Part shown: positions 1-6,957 of the stretch, in pieces
How the letters are laid out: each line of letters starts with the position of its first letter
Numbering within the stretch: position 1 is the stretch's first letter
DNA from: Flavobacterium stagni
GTDB taxonomy: Bacteria; Bacteroidota; Bacteroidia; Flavobacteriales; Flavobacteriaceae
NCBI RefSeq assembly: GCF_004122105.1
Contig: NZ_SBKN01000007.1
Span: forward strand, 109,769 to 173,768
Direction: 5' to 3'
Length of the DNA: 64,000 bases
Notes under the pieces: model-generated
The model's database searches: none
What the model was told of the DNA's origin: nothing
Seen by the model: the letters and a program-made list of their open reading frames with translations, nothing else
Program-made: the position numbers and the translations under genes

Positions 1-518
1 AGGAGGTAAAACTGCTCGTTGCAATTTTTAGCTGTCAAAAGGGAATTGATTTTCTTGAAAAAAACCTTAGGGCCAGTGGTCCAATACGTGCCGCCTTTTA
101 ATTCTTCTGCTGTATATAATGGGATTTTTTCATTTTGAATTAAAACAGAAAAACTTTTCTCAGCGTCGGGTGCAGGGGCCACTGAAATTTGGATATTTCG
201 TTTGGCCAGCATGCGTTTAATTTGGGTATTGAAAAATTTAAAATCAAATTCGGTCAACGCTTCGGCATCGACGAACGCATATTTGTTGGTATTCTCGTCG
301 TAAATATTGAGTTCGCTCTCCTTTACAGGTTTTTTGATTTCCGCATAGTTTAAGAAACCGCCTGATAGGAGTTGCTTGTTGAAAGCCTCAGGAGAAAGTA
401 CAGGTTGATTCGCTAATGAATCGGTAACCGAAGTCGTTGTTTCTGCAACGGATTCTTGGGTTTTGGATTGGCAACTCAAGAGCACACTTAGTGTTGCAAG
501 GAGGACTATTTTTTTCAA
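1..518 (-). CDS. hypothetical lipoprotein, 3' part beyond window
   Basis: The frame is open from a TTG at 518 to the window edge, so the C-terminus is missing. The N-terminus is a lipoprotein signal (LKKIVLLATLSVLLSC), with a lipobox LLSC and the lipidated Cys at about residue 16, followed by a Ser/Thr-rich linker. The mature part is soluble-looking, with mixed alpha/beta character, and I do not recognise the family. No ATG fits the signal peptide, so TTG is the likely start. It lies 40 bp downstream of the secreted protein encoded at 559-1020 on the same strand and may be cotranscribed with it. Confidence 0.7.
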   Translation of the reverse strand, partial: MKKIVLLATLSVLLSCQSKTQESVAETTTSVTDSLANQPVLSPEAFNKQLLSGGFLNYAEIKKPVKESELNIYDENTNKYAFVDAEALTEFDFKFFNTQIKRMLAKRNIQISVAPAPDAEKSFSVLIQNEKIPLYTAEELKGGTYWTTGPKVFFKKINSLLTAKNCNEQFYL

Positions 519-558
519 AAGTAAATGATTATTGGACGCGTAAAAATACGAATTCTCG

Positions 559-1020
559 CTAATCAAAACTTTTTAATTCATTCATAAAGGCTCTTAAATT
601 GTCCTCTTTGGGATTGTACGTGATGGGAATACTAAGTTTGTCCAATTGAATGGCTTCTAAATCTTTGGTTAAAAGCGTGTTTTGTAAATCGGGTGTGATT
701 TTAATTTCTAAGGCGTATTGTTGGGTGTCTTTGATGGTTCCTTCCAGGTGAATAAAATTCCATGCAGTTAATTTCACTACCGATTTATCCTCAAAAAGCA
801 ATTGGATTTGTGTCACTTTTGTATTTTTTAAAAAAGTCACCAGCACCATTTTCTTTTCAATAACCTTAGCTTTATTCATTTCAAACCGGAGTTCGAGTTG
901 GGTATTCGGGTGCGTTAATTCCATCACCATATCAATGCGGTCACCGGGTTCGCGGATATCGGCTTGACTAAAAAGAAGTTGGGTCAATAAGAAAGTAAAA
1001 ACAAATACAAAAGTGCGCAT
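559..1020 (-). CDS. hypothetical secreted protein
   Basis: A 153-residue protein with a clear Sec signal peptide at residues 1-19 (hydrophobic run ending LLFSQA) and a mature domain rich in beta-type segments, with no membrane helix afterwards. I do not recognise the family. It probably folds as a small periplasmic beta domain. It is the upstream gene of a likely two-gene unit with the lipoprotein that begins at 518. Confidence 0.75.
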   Translation of the reverse strand: MRTFVFVFTFLLTQLLFSQADIREPGDRIDMVMELTHPNTQLELRFEMNKAKVIEKKMVLVTFLKNTKVTQIQLLFEDKSVVKLTAWNFIHLEGTIKDTQQYALEIKITPDLQNTLLTKDLEAIQLDKLSIPITYNPKEDNLRAFMNELKSFD

Positions 1021-1122
1021 AACGGTTGGTTTTTGGTATAACGCATTTTTTGTACGAAAAGTATGGAGAAGCTGCTAAGAGGCTGAGCCGCTATGCCACT
1101 GAGCAAAGTAGTGATCATTTTT

Positions 1123-1181
1123 CAGTAATCAGTAATCAGTGATCAGTGATCAGTAATCAGTAATCAGTAATCAATGATCAG
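1123..1181. repeat. tandem heptamer repeat CAGTAAT
   Basis: Eight head-to-tail copies of a 7-bp unit (CAGTAAT, with variants CAGTGAT and CAATGAT) plus a partial ninth lie between the 1020 gene and ilvE. The unit length and position in an intergenic gap recall other short tandem repeats in this window (63490-63517). No coding potential is seen. Confidence 0.9.
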
Positions 1182-1257
1182 TTTTGTGTTTATAAACTGC
1201 GCAGCAATCTTTAATTGGAAGTAGATCCTCATTTGATAGAAATGCCACAATGCTCCA

Positions 1258-1281
1258 TAAAAAAAGCAGCCGAAGCTGCTT
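1258..1281 (-). terminator. rho-independent terminator of ilvE
   Basis: A 7-bp perfect stem (AAGCAGC/GCTGCTT) with a four-base loop, followed on the minus strand by a T-run, just after the ilvE stop codon. Confidence 0.85.
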
Positions 1282-1285
1282 GTGA

Positions 1286-2362
1286 TTATACATGAACGGT
1301 CCATCCAAACGGGTCGTCTTCGAGTTTGTATTGGATGTTGGTTAATTTTTCTTTTAAAAATAACGCCATGGGTTGGTCCTGTGGAGTCAATTCATAATAA
1401 TGTTCTTGGTATTGGAAGCCTTTGATCGGACTCACGACTGCGGCTGTACCGGCACCAAACATTTCTTTTAAACTACCGTCTTGCGCCGCTTTCACGAGTT
1501 CGTCCACGGTTAGCGAACGTACATCCACTTGGATTCCTTCTTTTTGTGCGATATCCAATAGGGATTTACGGGTTACACCGTCCAGAATTCGTTCACTGGT
1601 TGGAGCTGTTATGAGGGTATCGTTGATACGGAAAAACACATTCATGGTTCCCGCTTCTTCCAATTTAGTATGCGTAGCGTCATCGGTCCAAATGATTTGT
1701 TGGAACCCTTGTTCGTTGGCCAATTTAGTGGGATAGAATTGAGCAGAATAGTTTCCGGCTGCTTTGGCCGCACCAATACCGCCGTTGGCTGCCCGACTGT
1801 AATGTTCGGCGATAATCACCTTTACTTCACCAGAATAATACGATTTTGCAGGCGATAGAATAATCATAAAACGGTATTGTGTGGAAGGTTGGGCGATAAC
1901 TCCAGATCCAACGGCAATCATAAACGGACGGATGTACAAGGAATTCCCTTTACCGCCTTTAACCCACTGTTCTTCCAAAGCCACCAATTGTTTAAGTCCG
2001 CCAATAAAAATATCCTTAGGTACCTCAGGCATGGCCAATCGGGTAGCCGATTTATTAAAGCGATCCATATTTTGATCGGGACGGAACAACCATACTTGAT
2101 TGTTGGCATCACGATAGGCTTTCATGCCTTCAAAAATGGCTTGTCCGTAATGGAAAACCTTGGCAGAAGGATCTATTAGAAAAGGTTCGTAGGGTTTAAT
2201 TACGGGTTTTTGCCATTGCCCTTCTTTGAAATCACAAACCAACATGTGATCGGTGAAAGTATTGCCAAAAGTAAGATTGTCAAAATCTACTTGGGAAATT
2301 TTTGATTGGGACGCTTTTATAATGTCAATCTCGGGTGTGTTTTCTGTATTCATCGTAATCAT
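1286..2362 (-). CDS. ilvE: branched-chain amino acid aminotransferase
   Basis: A 358-residue fold-type IV PLP aminotransferase that interconverts Leu/Ile/Val and their 2-oxo acids in the cytosol. Family signs include VFHYGQAIFEGMKAYR near residue 75, the PLP-lysine region GGIGAAKAAGNYS near residues 195-207 and the LEEAGTMNVFF motif near 235. Length is normal for the eukaryote-like BCAT2 class usual in Bacteroidota. A second Met lies three codons in (MNTEN) and could be the true start. It is a monocistronic unit closed by a strong terminator. Confidence 0.95.
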   Translation of the reverse strand: MITMNTENTPEIDIIKASQSKISQVDFDNLTFGNTFTDHMLVCDFKEGQWQKPVIKPYEPFLIDPSAKVFHYGQAIFEGMKAYRDANNQVWLFRPDQNMDRFNKSATRLAMPEVPKDIFIGGLKQLVALEEQWVKGGKGNSLYIRPFMIAVGSGVIAQPSTQYRFMIILSPAKSYYSGEVKVIIAEHYSRAANGGIGAAKAAGNYSAQFYPTKLANEQGFQQIIWTDDATHTKLEEAGTMNVFFRINDTLITAPTSERILDGVTRKSLLDIAQKEGIQVDVRSLTVDELVKAAQDGSLKEMFGAGTAAVVSPIKGFQYQEHYYELTPQDQPMALFLKEKLTNIQYKLEDDPFGWTVHV

Positions 2363-2549
2363 TTGGCCCCATTTTAAAGGGGATAATAAGCAGTTGGTGT
2401 GTTGTTTTGGTTTTCGGCTAAGCTAGTAAAAAAAAGGATAAGTTGGCATAGCCTACGCGGAATATGTTGCGGATTGCGACTATAATTTTGATTCTGTTTA
2501 AATTAATCAAAAAAAAGGGCAGAAATAGAGTCTATTTTCGATAAGATGA

Positions 2550-2557
2550 TAACTTTG
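2550..2557 (+). promoter_or_regulatory. -7 promoter element for the DUF4920 gene
   Basis: TAACTTTG is a perfect match to the Bacteroidota -7 consensus TAnnTTTG, 22 bp before the ATG at 2580. No convincing -33 TTTG was found. Confidence 0.6.
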
Positions 2558-2579
2558 TATCCAATTAAACATTTTAACC

Positions 2580-3095
2580 ATGAAAAAAATAGGAATTCTG
2601 TTGGTAGCAGCCTTGTTGATTGTAGGCGTTTCCATTTCAGCACAAGAAAAACAAAAGAAAGCTAAAAAGGCACAATCGGCCTATAATGCAGATGATTATA
2701 AACTTTTTGGCGACAAATTTGAAATGAAAAATGTGTTGACCGAAAAGCAAATGTTGAAAAAATACAAAGGATTGAAAAAAGGCGATACGTTAACTGTTGT
2801 TTTTAAATCGAAAATCAATTCTGTTTGTAAAAAGAAAGGCTGTTGGATGCGTTTGGATTTGGGAGGAAAAGAAGAATCGTTTGTACGTTTTCAAGACTAC
2901 GGATTTTTTGTACCCTTAAATGCCGATAATTCAGAAGCCATTGTAAAAGGGAAAGCCTTTGTGGATGTGGTTTCCGTTGAAGAACAAAAGCATTATGCAA
3001 AAGACGGTGGCAAATCCAAAGAAGAAATTGCTAAAATCACCAAGCCTGAAATTACCTATGCCTTCACTGCTACGGGTGTTTATTTGAAAAAATAA
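2580..3095 (+). CDS. DUF4920 domain-containing secreted protein
   Basis: A 171-residue protein with a Sec signal peptide (residues 1-21, ending SISAQ), a Lys-rich linker and a DUF4920 domain. That family is recognisable from the small beta domain with the conserved VCKKKGCWM block near residue 82 and the SFVRFQDYGFFVP block. The two Cys in CKKKGC could bind a metal or form a disulfide; no biochemical function is known to me. It lies 2 bp before a CxxCH lipoprotein gene and is probably cotranscribed with it and mnmD. Confidence 0.85.
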   Translation: MKKIGILLVAALLIVGVSISAQEKQKKAKKAQSAYNADDYKLFGDKFEMKNVLTEKQMLKKYKGLKKGDTLTVVFKSKINSVCKKKGCWMRLDLGGKEESFVRFQDYGFFVPLNADNSEAIVKGKAFVDVVSVEEQKHYAKDGGKSKEEIAKITKPEITYAFTATGVYLKK

Positions 3096-3097
3096 GG

Positions 3098-3568
3098 ATG
3101 AAATTACGTTTATTAGTTTTTATCACTATAAGTACTCTTTTTTCTTGTCAAAAGAAAGAAGAAACCGTTAAAAAGGAAGCTCCCAAAAAAGAAGCTTGTG
3201 CAAAACCTAAAGTGACCAAAGATGCTGACGGTTTTGAAATGTATGAGATGACCGAAATGGCGGCGTTAATGGAGCAAATGTATGTGGATAACAAGCGTTT
3301 GCGCGAGCGAATTATCAAAGGCGAGGCGGTGGGGAGTTTTCCCGACCATTATTTGAAAATCCATACGGCTGAGATGACCGATCCTTCAGAGAATGATGCG
3401 TTTTTTAAAGCAAGAGCCAAAGCGTATATTGAAGCCCAACAGCTTTTGTACAAGGATTCCAAAAATGCGAAGGAACATTTTAATGCGGGCATTGATGCTT
3501 GTGTACAATGCCATGAACAGAAGTGTGGCGGACCTTTAGTTCGGATTAAAAAATTATATATCAAATAG
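3098..3568 (+). CDS. lipoprotein with a c-type heme motif
   Basis: A 156-residue lipoprotein (signal MKLRLLVFITISTLFSC, Cys17 lipidated) with a Lys/Glu-rich linker, a mostly helical body and a single CVQCH motif near residue 138. A CxxCH in an exported helical protein points to a covalently bound heme, as in small cytochrome c-like proteins; a distal Met or His ligand is not obvious. Its stop codon shares one base with the GTG start of mnmD, so the two are translationally linked although the functions look unrelated. Confidence 0.75.
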   Translation: MKLRLLVFITISTLFSCQKKEETVKKEAPKKEACAKPKVTKDADGFEMYEMTEMAALMEQMYVDNKRLRERIIKGEAVGSFPDHYLKIHTAEMTDPSENDAFFKARAKAYIEAQQLLYKDSKNAKEHFNAGIDACVQCHEQKCGGPLVRIKKLYIK

Positions 3569-4230
3569 TGAAACGCGAAATTGTACAAACCGGTGACGGT
3601 TCGACCACCATTCATTTACCCGAATGGGAGGAGAGTTATCATTCCAAACACGGAGCTGTACAAGAAGCCTATCACGTTTTTATACACAGCGGACTTTCGT
3701 TATTTGACGGGAAGTCCGTTGCTGTTTTAGAGATTGGCTTTGGCACCGGACTCAACGCTTTCATCACATGGATCGAACACCAAAAACGCCAACAAACGAT
3801 TGATTATGTAGGAGTGGAAGCCTATCCCGTACTGCCTGAAGAAGCCGCTTTAATGAATTATCCTTCGGCGTTGCAAGCATTGGAACAGCAGTTTATTTTT
3901 GAACAAATGCATGCGATGGAGTGGGAGAAAGCGGGTAAAGTCTCGGAACATTTTACTTTAACGAAGCGCCAACAATTTTTTCAAGACATTGCTGATGTCG
4001 ACCGTTTTGATTTGGTCTATTTTGATGCCTTTGGTTTTCGAGTCCAACCTGAATTGTGGGATGTGGCTATTTTTCAAAAGATGTATACTGCACTTCGAAA
4101 AGGCGGCGTACTGGTGACCTATGCGTGTCGGACTTCCATTAAAAAGGCCATGTTGGAAGTAGGCTTTGAAGTCGAAAAATTACCGGGAGCTCCTGGAAAG
4201 CGCGAAATGTTAAGAGCATTTAAAAAATAA
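3568..4230 (+). CDS. mnmD: tRNA 5-methylaminomethyl-2-thiouridine methyltransferase MnmD
   Basis: A 220-residue SAM-dependent methyltransferase of the MnmD (DUF752) family, which makes the last methylation step of mnm5s2U34 in tRNA wobble positions. Signs are the SAM-binding LEIGFGTGLNAF near residue 55, the FDLVYFDAFGFRVQPELW block near 150 and the C-terminal GAPGKREML typical of the family. It is the stand-alone form, without the MnmC oxidase domain. Translation starts at a GTG that overlaps the preceding TAG by one base. Confidence 0.9.
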   Translation: MKREIVQTGDGSTTIHLPEWEESYHSKHGAVQEAYHVFIHSGLSLFDGKSVAVLEIGFGTGLNAFITWIEHQKRQQTIDYVGVEAYPVLPEEAALMNYPSALQALEQQFIFEQMHAMEWEKAGKVSEHFTLTKRQQFFQDIADVDRFDLVYFDAFGFRVQPELWDVAIFQKMYTALRKGGVLVTYACRTSIKKAMLEVGFEVEKLPGAPGKREMLRAFKK

Positions 4231-4345
4231 GTTAAATCGATAAACGGTAATAAAAAAATACTATTTTTGAAATACGATTAATTCTAACCGTGACGTTCTT
4301 ATCCCAAAACTACTTGAAGTCTAACCACAAAAAACTTGTAAGACT

Positions 4346-4543
4346 ATGCCAAGAGCTATTTACGAATTTACCAAATCGGTATTGGAGCGCGTAAGTTTTG
4401 ATGCCGTTCTTTTTTGTAAAGAATTGGAAAAAGCAGTTCGGGTACTTTTACCTTACGAAGTGGAAGAACTCACCCAATGGGTCCTTCAATTTACGGAAGA
4501 AAAACCGGAACTAAGACATTGTGTACGGAGTATTAATACATAA
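4346..4543 (+). CDS. small conserved flavobacterial protein, paralogue 1
   Basis: A 65-residue protein beginning MPRAIYEFTKSVLERVSF and ending in a helix of Glu/Leu/Trp residues. It is clearly homologous to the protein at 4757-4972: shared MPR-IY--TKS-LERVS, LLPYE, W and PELR-C. It is predicted to be all-helical, cytosolic and acidic, with no signal peptide or HTH. The family seems widespread in flavobacteria but has no function known to me. It has its own terminator. Confidence 0.75.
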   Translation: MPRAIYEFTKSVLERVSFDAVLFCKELEKAVRVLLPYEVEELTQWVLQFTEEKPELRHCVRSINT

Positions 4544-4547
4544 AACT

Positions 4548-4575
4548 AAAGGGAGCTTAAACGGCTCCCTTTTTT
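4548..4575 (+). terminator. terminator of small-protein gene 1
   Basis: Stem AAAGGGAGC / GCTCCCTTT with a 7-base loop followed by a T-run, right after the stop codon at 4543. Confidence 0.85.
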
Positions 4576-4681
4576 CTTACACAAGAATATTATTTTAGTA
4601 GGAAAAAAGCCTTTAATTGTAAGAAATAATGCATTACATCGATATTATATACTTTTAAACGATATTTTTTTAAAAAAACAT

Positions 4682-4712
4682 TTGGTAGTTTAAAACTAAC
4701 CACTTACATTTA
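4682..4712 (+). promoter_or_regulatory. promoter of small-protein gene 2
   Basis: TTG at 4682-4684, a 20-bp spacer, and TACATTTA (TAnnTTTG with one mismatch) at 4705-4712, 45 bp before the ATG. The leader is otherwise AT-rich. Confidence 0.55.
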
Positions 4713-4756
4713 CATCACCCAATCTATCATAAACTTAACCTTAAATCTAAAATGCT

Positions 4757-4972
4757 ATGCCCAGATTGATTTACGATTACACGAAATCAGAATTGGAGCG
4801 TGTAAGCCTCAGCCCTGATCGTTTCAGAAGAAAGTTGAAAAAGGCGGTGAGTAACCTCTTGCCTTATGAAATGGAATTATTACAAAAGTGGTTGGTATTC
4901 TATACCGACAACCGACCGGAATTGAGGCAATGCATATCAGAATTACAAAGTGATCATAAGGGAGTCTGTTAA
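4757..4972 (+). CDS. small conserved flavobacterial protein, paralogue 2
   Basis: A 71-residue paralogue of the 4346-4543 product, more basic in the middle (FRRKLKKAV) where paralogue 1 is acidic or neutral, with a short extra C-terminal tail ending KGVC. The stop codon sits inside the loop of the terminator hairpin. Predicted all-helical and cytosolic; function unknown. The opposite charge character of the pair could mean divergent partners, but that is inference. Confidence 0.75.
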   Translation: MPRLIYDYTKSELERVSLSPDRFRRKLKKAVSNLLPYEMELLQKWLVFYTDNRPELRQCISELQSDHKGVC

Positions 4973-4983
4973 GACTCCTTTTT
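4958..4983 (+). terminator. terminator overlapping the stop codon
   Basis: The stem GGAGTC/GACTCC is extended by A-T pairs. The six-base loop TGTTAA contains the TAA of the 4757 gene, and a T-run follows. The hairpin also sits just beyond the oxyR stop, so it may serve both strands. Confidence 0.8.
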
Positions 4984-5924
4984 TATTTTACCGGTTTCGG
5001 ACTCACAATTTGTACGTTTTGAAAAACGATGGCTCCTTTTACCACGCCTGCAATCGTGCTGCGTAAGGCATCAATGATATGGATTTTGAGTTCGTTTTTT
5101 GGATAAATTAAACTCACTTCGCGCGCCGGTTTGGGTTCGGTGAAATGACGTAATTTGACCTTATCTGTTTCTTTTAAATCAAGAGTGTGCAAGTAGGGAA
5201 GCAATGTAGTGCCTAAACCTTCATCCGCAAGTTTGATTAAAGTTTCAAAACTACCACTTTCCAATTGAAAGCGTGCAGCTTCTGCATTATCCGAACGTTT
5301 GCATAAATTCAACACATTGTCCCGGAAACAATGTCCGTCCTGTAGCAAAAGTATTTCGTCTAAATTAAGGTCACTGATTTCAATTTCTTTTTTGTTGAAA
5401 TGATTGTGCCCTTCGGGAATGTAGGCCACAAAAGGTTCGAAATACAAAACAATTTCTTTGATTTTTTCTTCGTTCAAAGGAGTGGCTGCAATGGCGGCAT
5501 CCAAATGACCGTTATTCAATTTGAAGATGATATCTTCCGTGTTGAGTTCTTCAATCACCAATTTGACTTTCGGATATTTTTTGATGAAATTATTCAAAAA
5601 CATAGGAAGGAGCGTAGGCATGATGGTGGGGATAATCCCTAATCGAAATTCGCCTCCCACAAACCCTTTTTGTTGATCGACAATGTCCTGAATGCGATCA
5701 GCTTCATTGACAATATTTTTGGCTTGATTGACAATTTTTTGCCCGATTTCCGTGAGTTGGATAGGCTTTTTACTGCGATCAAAAATGAGAATACCCAATT
5801 CGTCTTCAATTTTTTGAATTTGCATACTCAAAGTAGGTTGGGTCACAAAACATTTTTCTGCCGCTAATGTGAAGTTTTTATGTTCGGCAACAGCGAGTAC
5901 ATATTGTAATTGGGTAATGGTCAT
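4983..5924 (-). CDS. oxyR: LysR-type peroxide sensor OxyR
   Basis: A 313-residue LysR regulator with an N-terminal HTH (LAAEKCFVTQPTLSMQIQ, residues 20-37) and a C-terminal effector domain. Starting at the ATG at 5924 places the peroxide-sensing pair in LLQDGHCFRDNVLNLC at Cys199 and Cys208, exactly the E. coli OxyR numbers. An upstream in-frame ATG at 5963 is unlikely, because a -7 promoter box lies at 5945-5952. Oxidation of Cys199/Cys208 to a disulfide activates OxyR in characterised members. It is divergent from dps, a classical OxyR target. Confidence 0.93.
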   Translation of the reverse strand: MTITQLQYVLAVAEHKNFTLAAEKCFVTQPTLSMQIQKIEDELGILIFDRSKKPIQLTEIGQKIVNQAKNIVNEADRIQDIVDQQKGFVGGEFRLGIIPTIMPTLLPMFLNNFIKKYPKVKLVIEELNTEDIIFKLNNGHLDAAIAATPLNEEKIKEIVLYFEPFVAYIPEGHNHFNKKEIEISDLNLDEILLLQDGHCFRDNVLNLCKRSDNAEAARFQLESGSFETLIKLADEGLGTTLLPYLHTLDLKETDKVKLRHFTEPKPAREVSLIYPKNELKIHIIDALRSTIAGVVKGAIVFQNVQIVSPKPVK

Positions 5925-5944
5925 CTGAATAGTAAATTTTGATG

Positions 5945-5977
5945 CAAATATAAAAACTATCAATTTATTTTATAGTT
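5945..5977 (-). promoter_or_regulatory. oxyR promoter with candidate LysR/OxyR operator
   Basis: On the minus strand TATATTTG (plus-strand 5945-5952) is a perfect -7 box about 20 bp from the ATG at 5924. Just upstream, AACTAT (5955-5960) and ATAGTT (5972-5977) form an inverted repeat with an 11-bp spacer, containing CTAT/ATAG words as in OxyR sites. The position would allow autorepression and control of dps. Confidence 0.5.
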
Positions 5978-6008
5978 ATTTCCTTTCTTTTTTAAGATAA
6001 TTTTGGCC

Positions 6009-6037
6009 TTGATAAAGAAGTTTAAAAGCTACCTTTA
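6009..6037 (+). promoter_or_regulatory. dps promoter
   Basis: TTG at 6009-6011, an 18-bp spacer and TACCTTTA (one mismatch to TAnnTTTG) at 6030-6037, 34 bp before the dps ATG. The candidate OxyR site at 5955-5977 lies about 32 bp upstream of the -33 box. Confidence 0.5.
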
Positions 6038-6071
6038 GGAATAGTAACATTTATCTTTAAATAACAACAAC

Positions 6072-6551
6072 ATGAAATTAAATAGTTTGGGTTTACCCAA
6101 AAAAGAGACCGAAATATTAGTTGCCGAATTGAATATTTTATTGGCGAATTTTCAAGTGTATTATCAAAATTTACGTGGCTTGCATTGGAATATTCGCGGC
6201 AAACGTTTTTTTGATTTGCATCTAAAATTTGAAGAGTTATACAACGACAGTCAGTTGAAAGTAGACTTGATTGCAGAGCGCATTTTAACCTTGGGAGGAA
6301 CACCTTTGCACACTTTTGAAGCGTATGTAAAAAATAATCGTTTGCCGGTAGGACATGAGGTTTCCAAAGACGAACAAGCCATACATTTGATTTTGGAATG
6401 TTTGCCTCTTTTGTTAAAAATTGAACGAGTTATTTTAAAACAAGCGGCGGATATTGAAGATGAAGGTACCAACAGTATGATGAGTGATTTTATTGCCGAA
6501 CAAGAAAAGACGATTTGGATGTTAAGCGCTTGGGCCGAACAAGAAATATAA
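6072..6551 (+). CDS. dps: Dps family ferritin-like DNA-protection protein
   Basis: A 159-residue four-helix Dps/miniferritin that binds DNA and oxidises Fe(II) with hydrogen peroxide. The intersubunit ferroxidase ligands are visible in LRGLHWNIRGKRFFDLHLKFEELYND (residues 35-60): the His of LHWN and the Asp/Glu pattern of DLHLKFEE. Length is normal. Its divergent partner oxyR strongly suggests peroxide induction. A hairpin terminator follows the stop. Confidence 0.93.
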   Translation: MKLNSLGLPKKETEILVAELNILLANFQVYYQNLRGLHWNIRGKRFFDLHLKFEELYNDSQLKVDLIAERILTLGGTPLHTFEAYVKNNRLPVGHEVSKDEQAIHLILECLPLLLKIERVILKQAADIEDEGTNSMMSDFIAEQEKTIWMLSAWAEQEI

Positions 6552-6565
6552 TTCGCATTAAATAC

Positions 6566-6602
6566 AAAATAGCCTTTCTTATGTCAAAAGATTGGCTATT
6601 TT
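6566..6602 (+). terminator. dps terminator
   Basis: A 9-bp stem AAAATAGCC/GGCTATTTT with a 19-base partly structured loop and a T-rich tail. It ends only 7 bp before the likely GTG start of the next gene. Confidence 0.6.
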
Positions 6603-6609
6603 TGTTTTT

Positions 6610-6900
6610 GTGAAACGTTTAACGCTACTTTTATTATTTCTTTTTGTCGCCTTTCTTTCAACCCCCACTGTGGTGAAGTTGATTGAAAAGAAAGCAGACG
6701 TTTCCCAATTTTATAATTTTTCGGAAGAAGAAGATGATGTGATTTGTTTTACTGTTTTTTCTTTGGATGTAAAAGAAAACAATTTGTCTCAATTCGAATT
6801 TACCACTGAAGAAAAGGCACTACTACTTTTAATTGAAAATCAACAACGGCATGATAATGTCGCTGATGAAATCTTTTTGCCACCTCCCGAAATGGTCTAA
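6610..6900 (+). CDS. hypothetical membrane-anchored or secreted protein
   Basis: About 96 residues from the GTG at 6610, which places MKR directly before a hydrophobic segment (LTLLLLFLFVAFLSTP). A TTG six codons upstream (6592) is also open but falls inside the dps terminator. The remainder is acidic and soluble. A proline-rich tail (LPPPEM) ends the protein. Family not recognised. It is 57 bp upstream of the SulP transporter gene. Confidence 0.6.
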   Translation: MKRLTLLLLFLFVAFLSTPTVVKLIEKKADVSQFYNFSEEEDDVICFTVFSLDVKENNLSQFEFTTEEKALLLLIENQQRHDNVADEIFLPPPEMV

Positions 6901-6957
6901 TACACCCATGGAATTTTTTTCCAAACCAACCTGTATTAACCATTTTTTTATTGAGGT

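Noticed and set aside
1123..1181. Possible CRISPR array
   Set aside because: The repeated unit is 7 bp with no spacers and no cas genes nearby; it is a simple tandem repeat.
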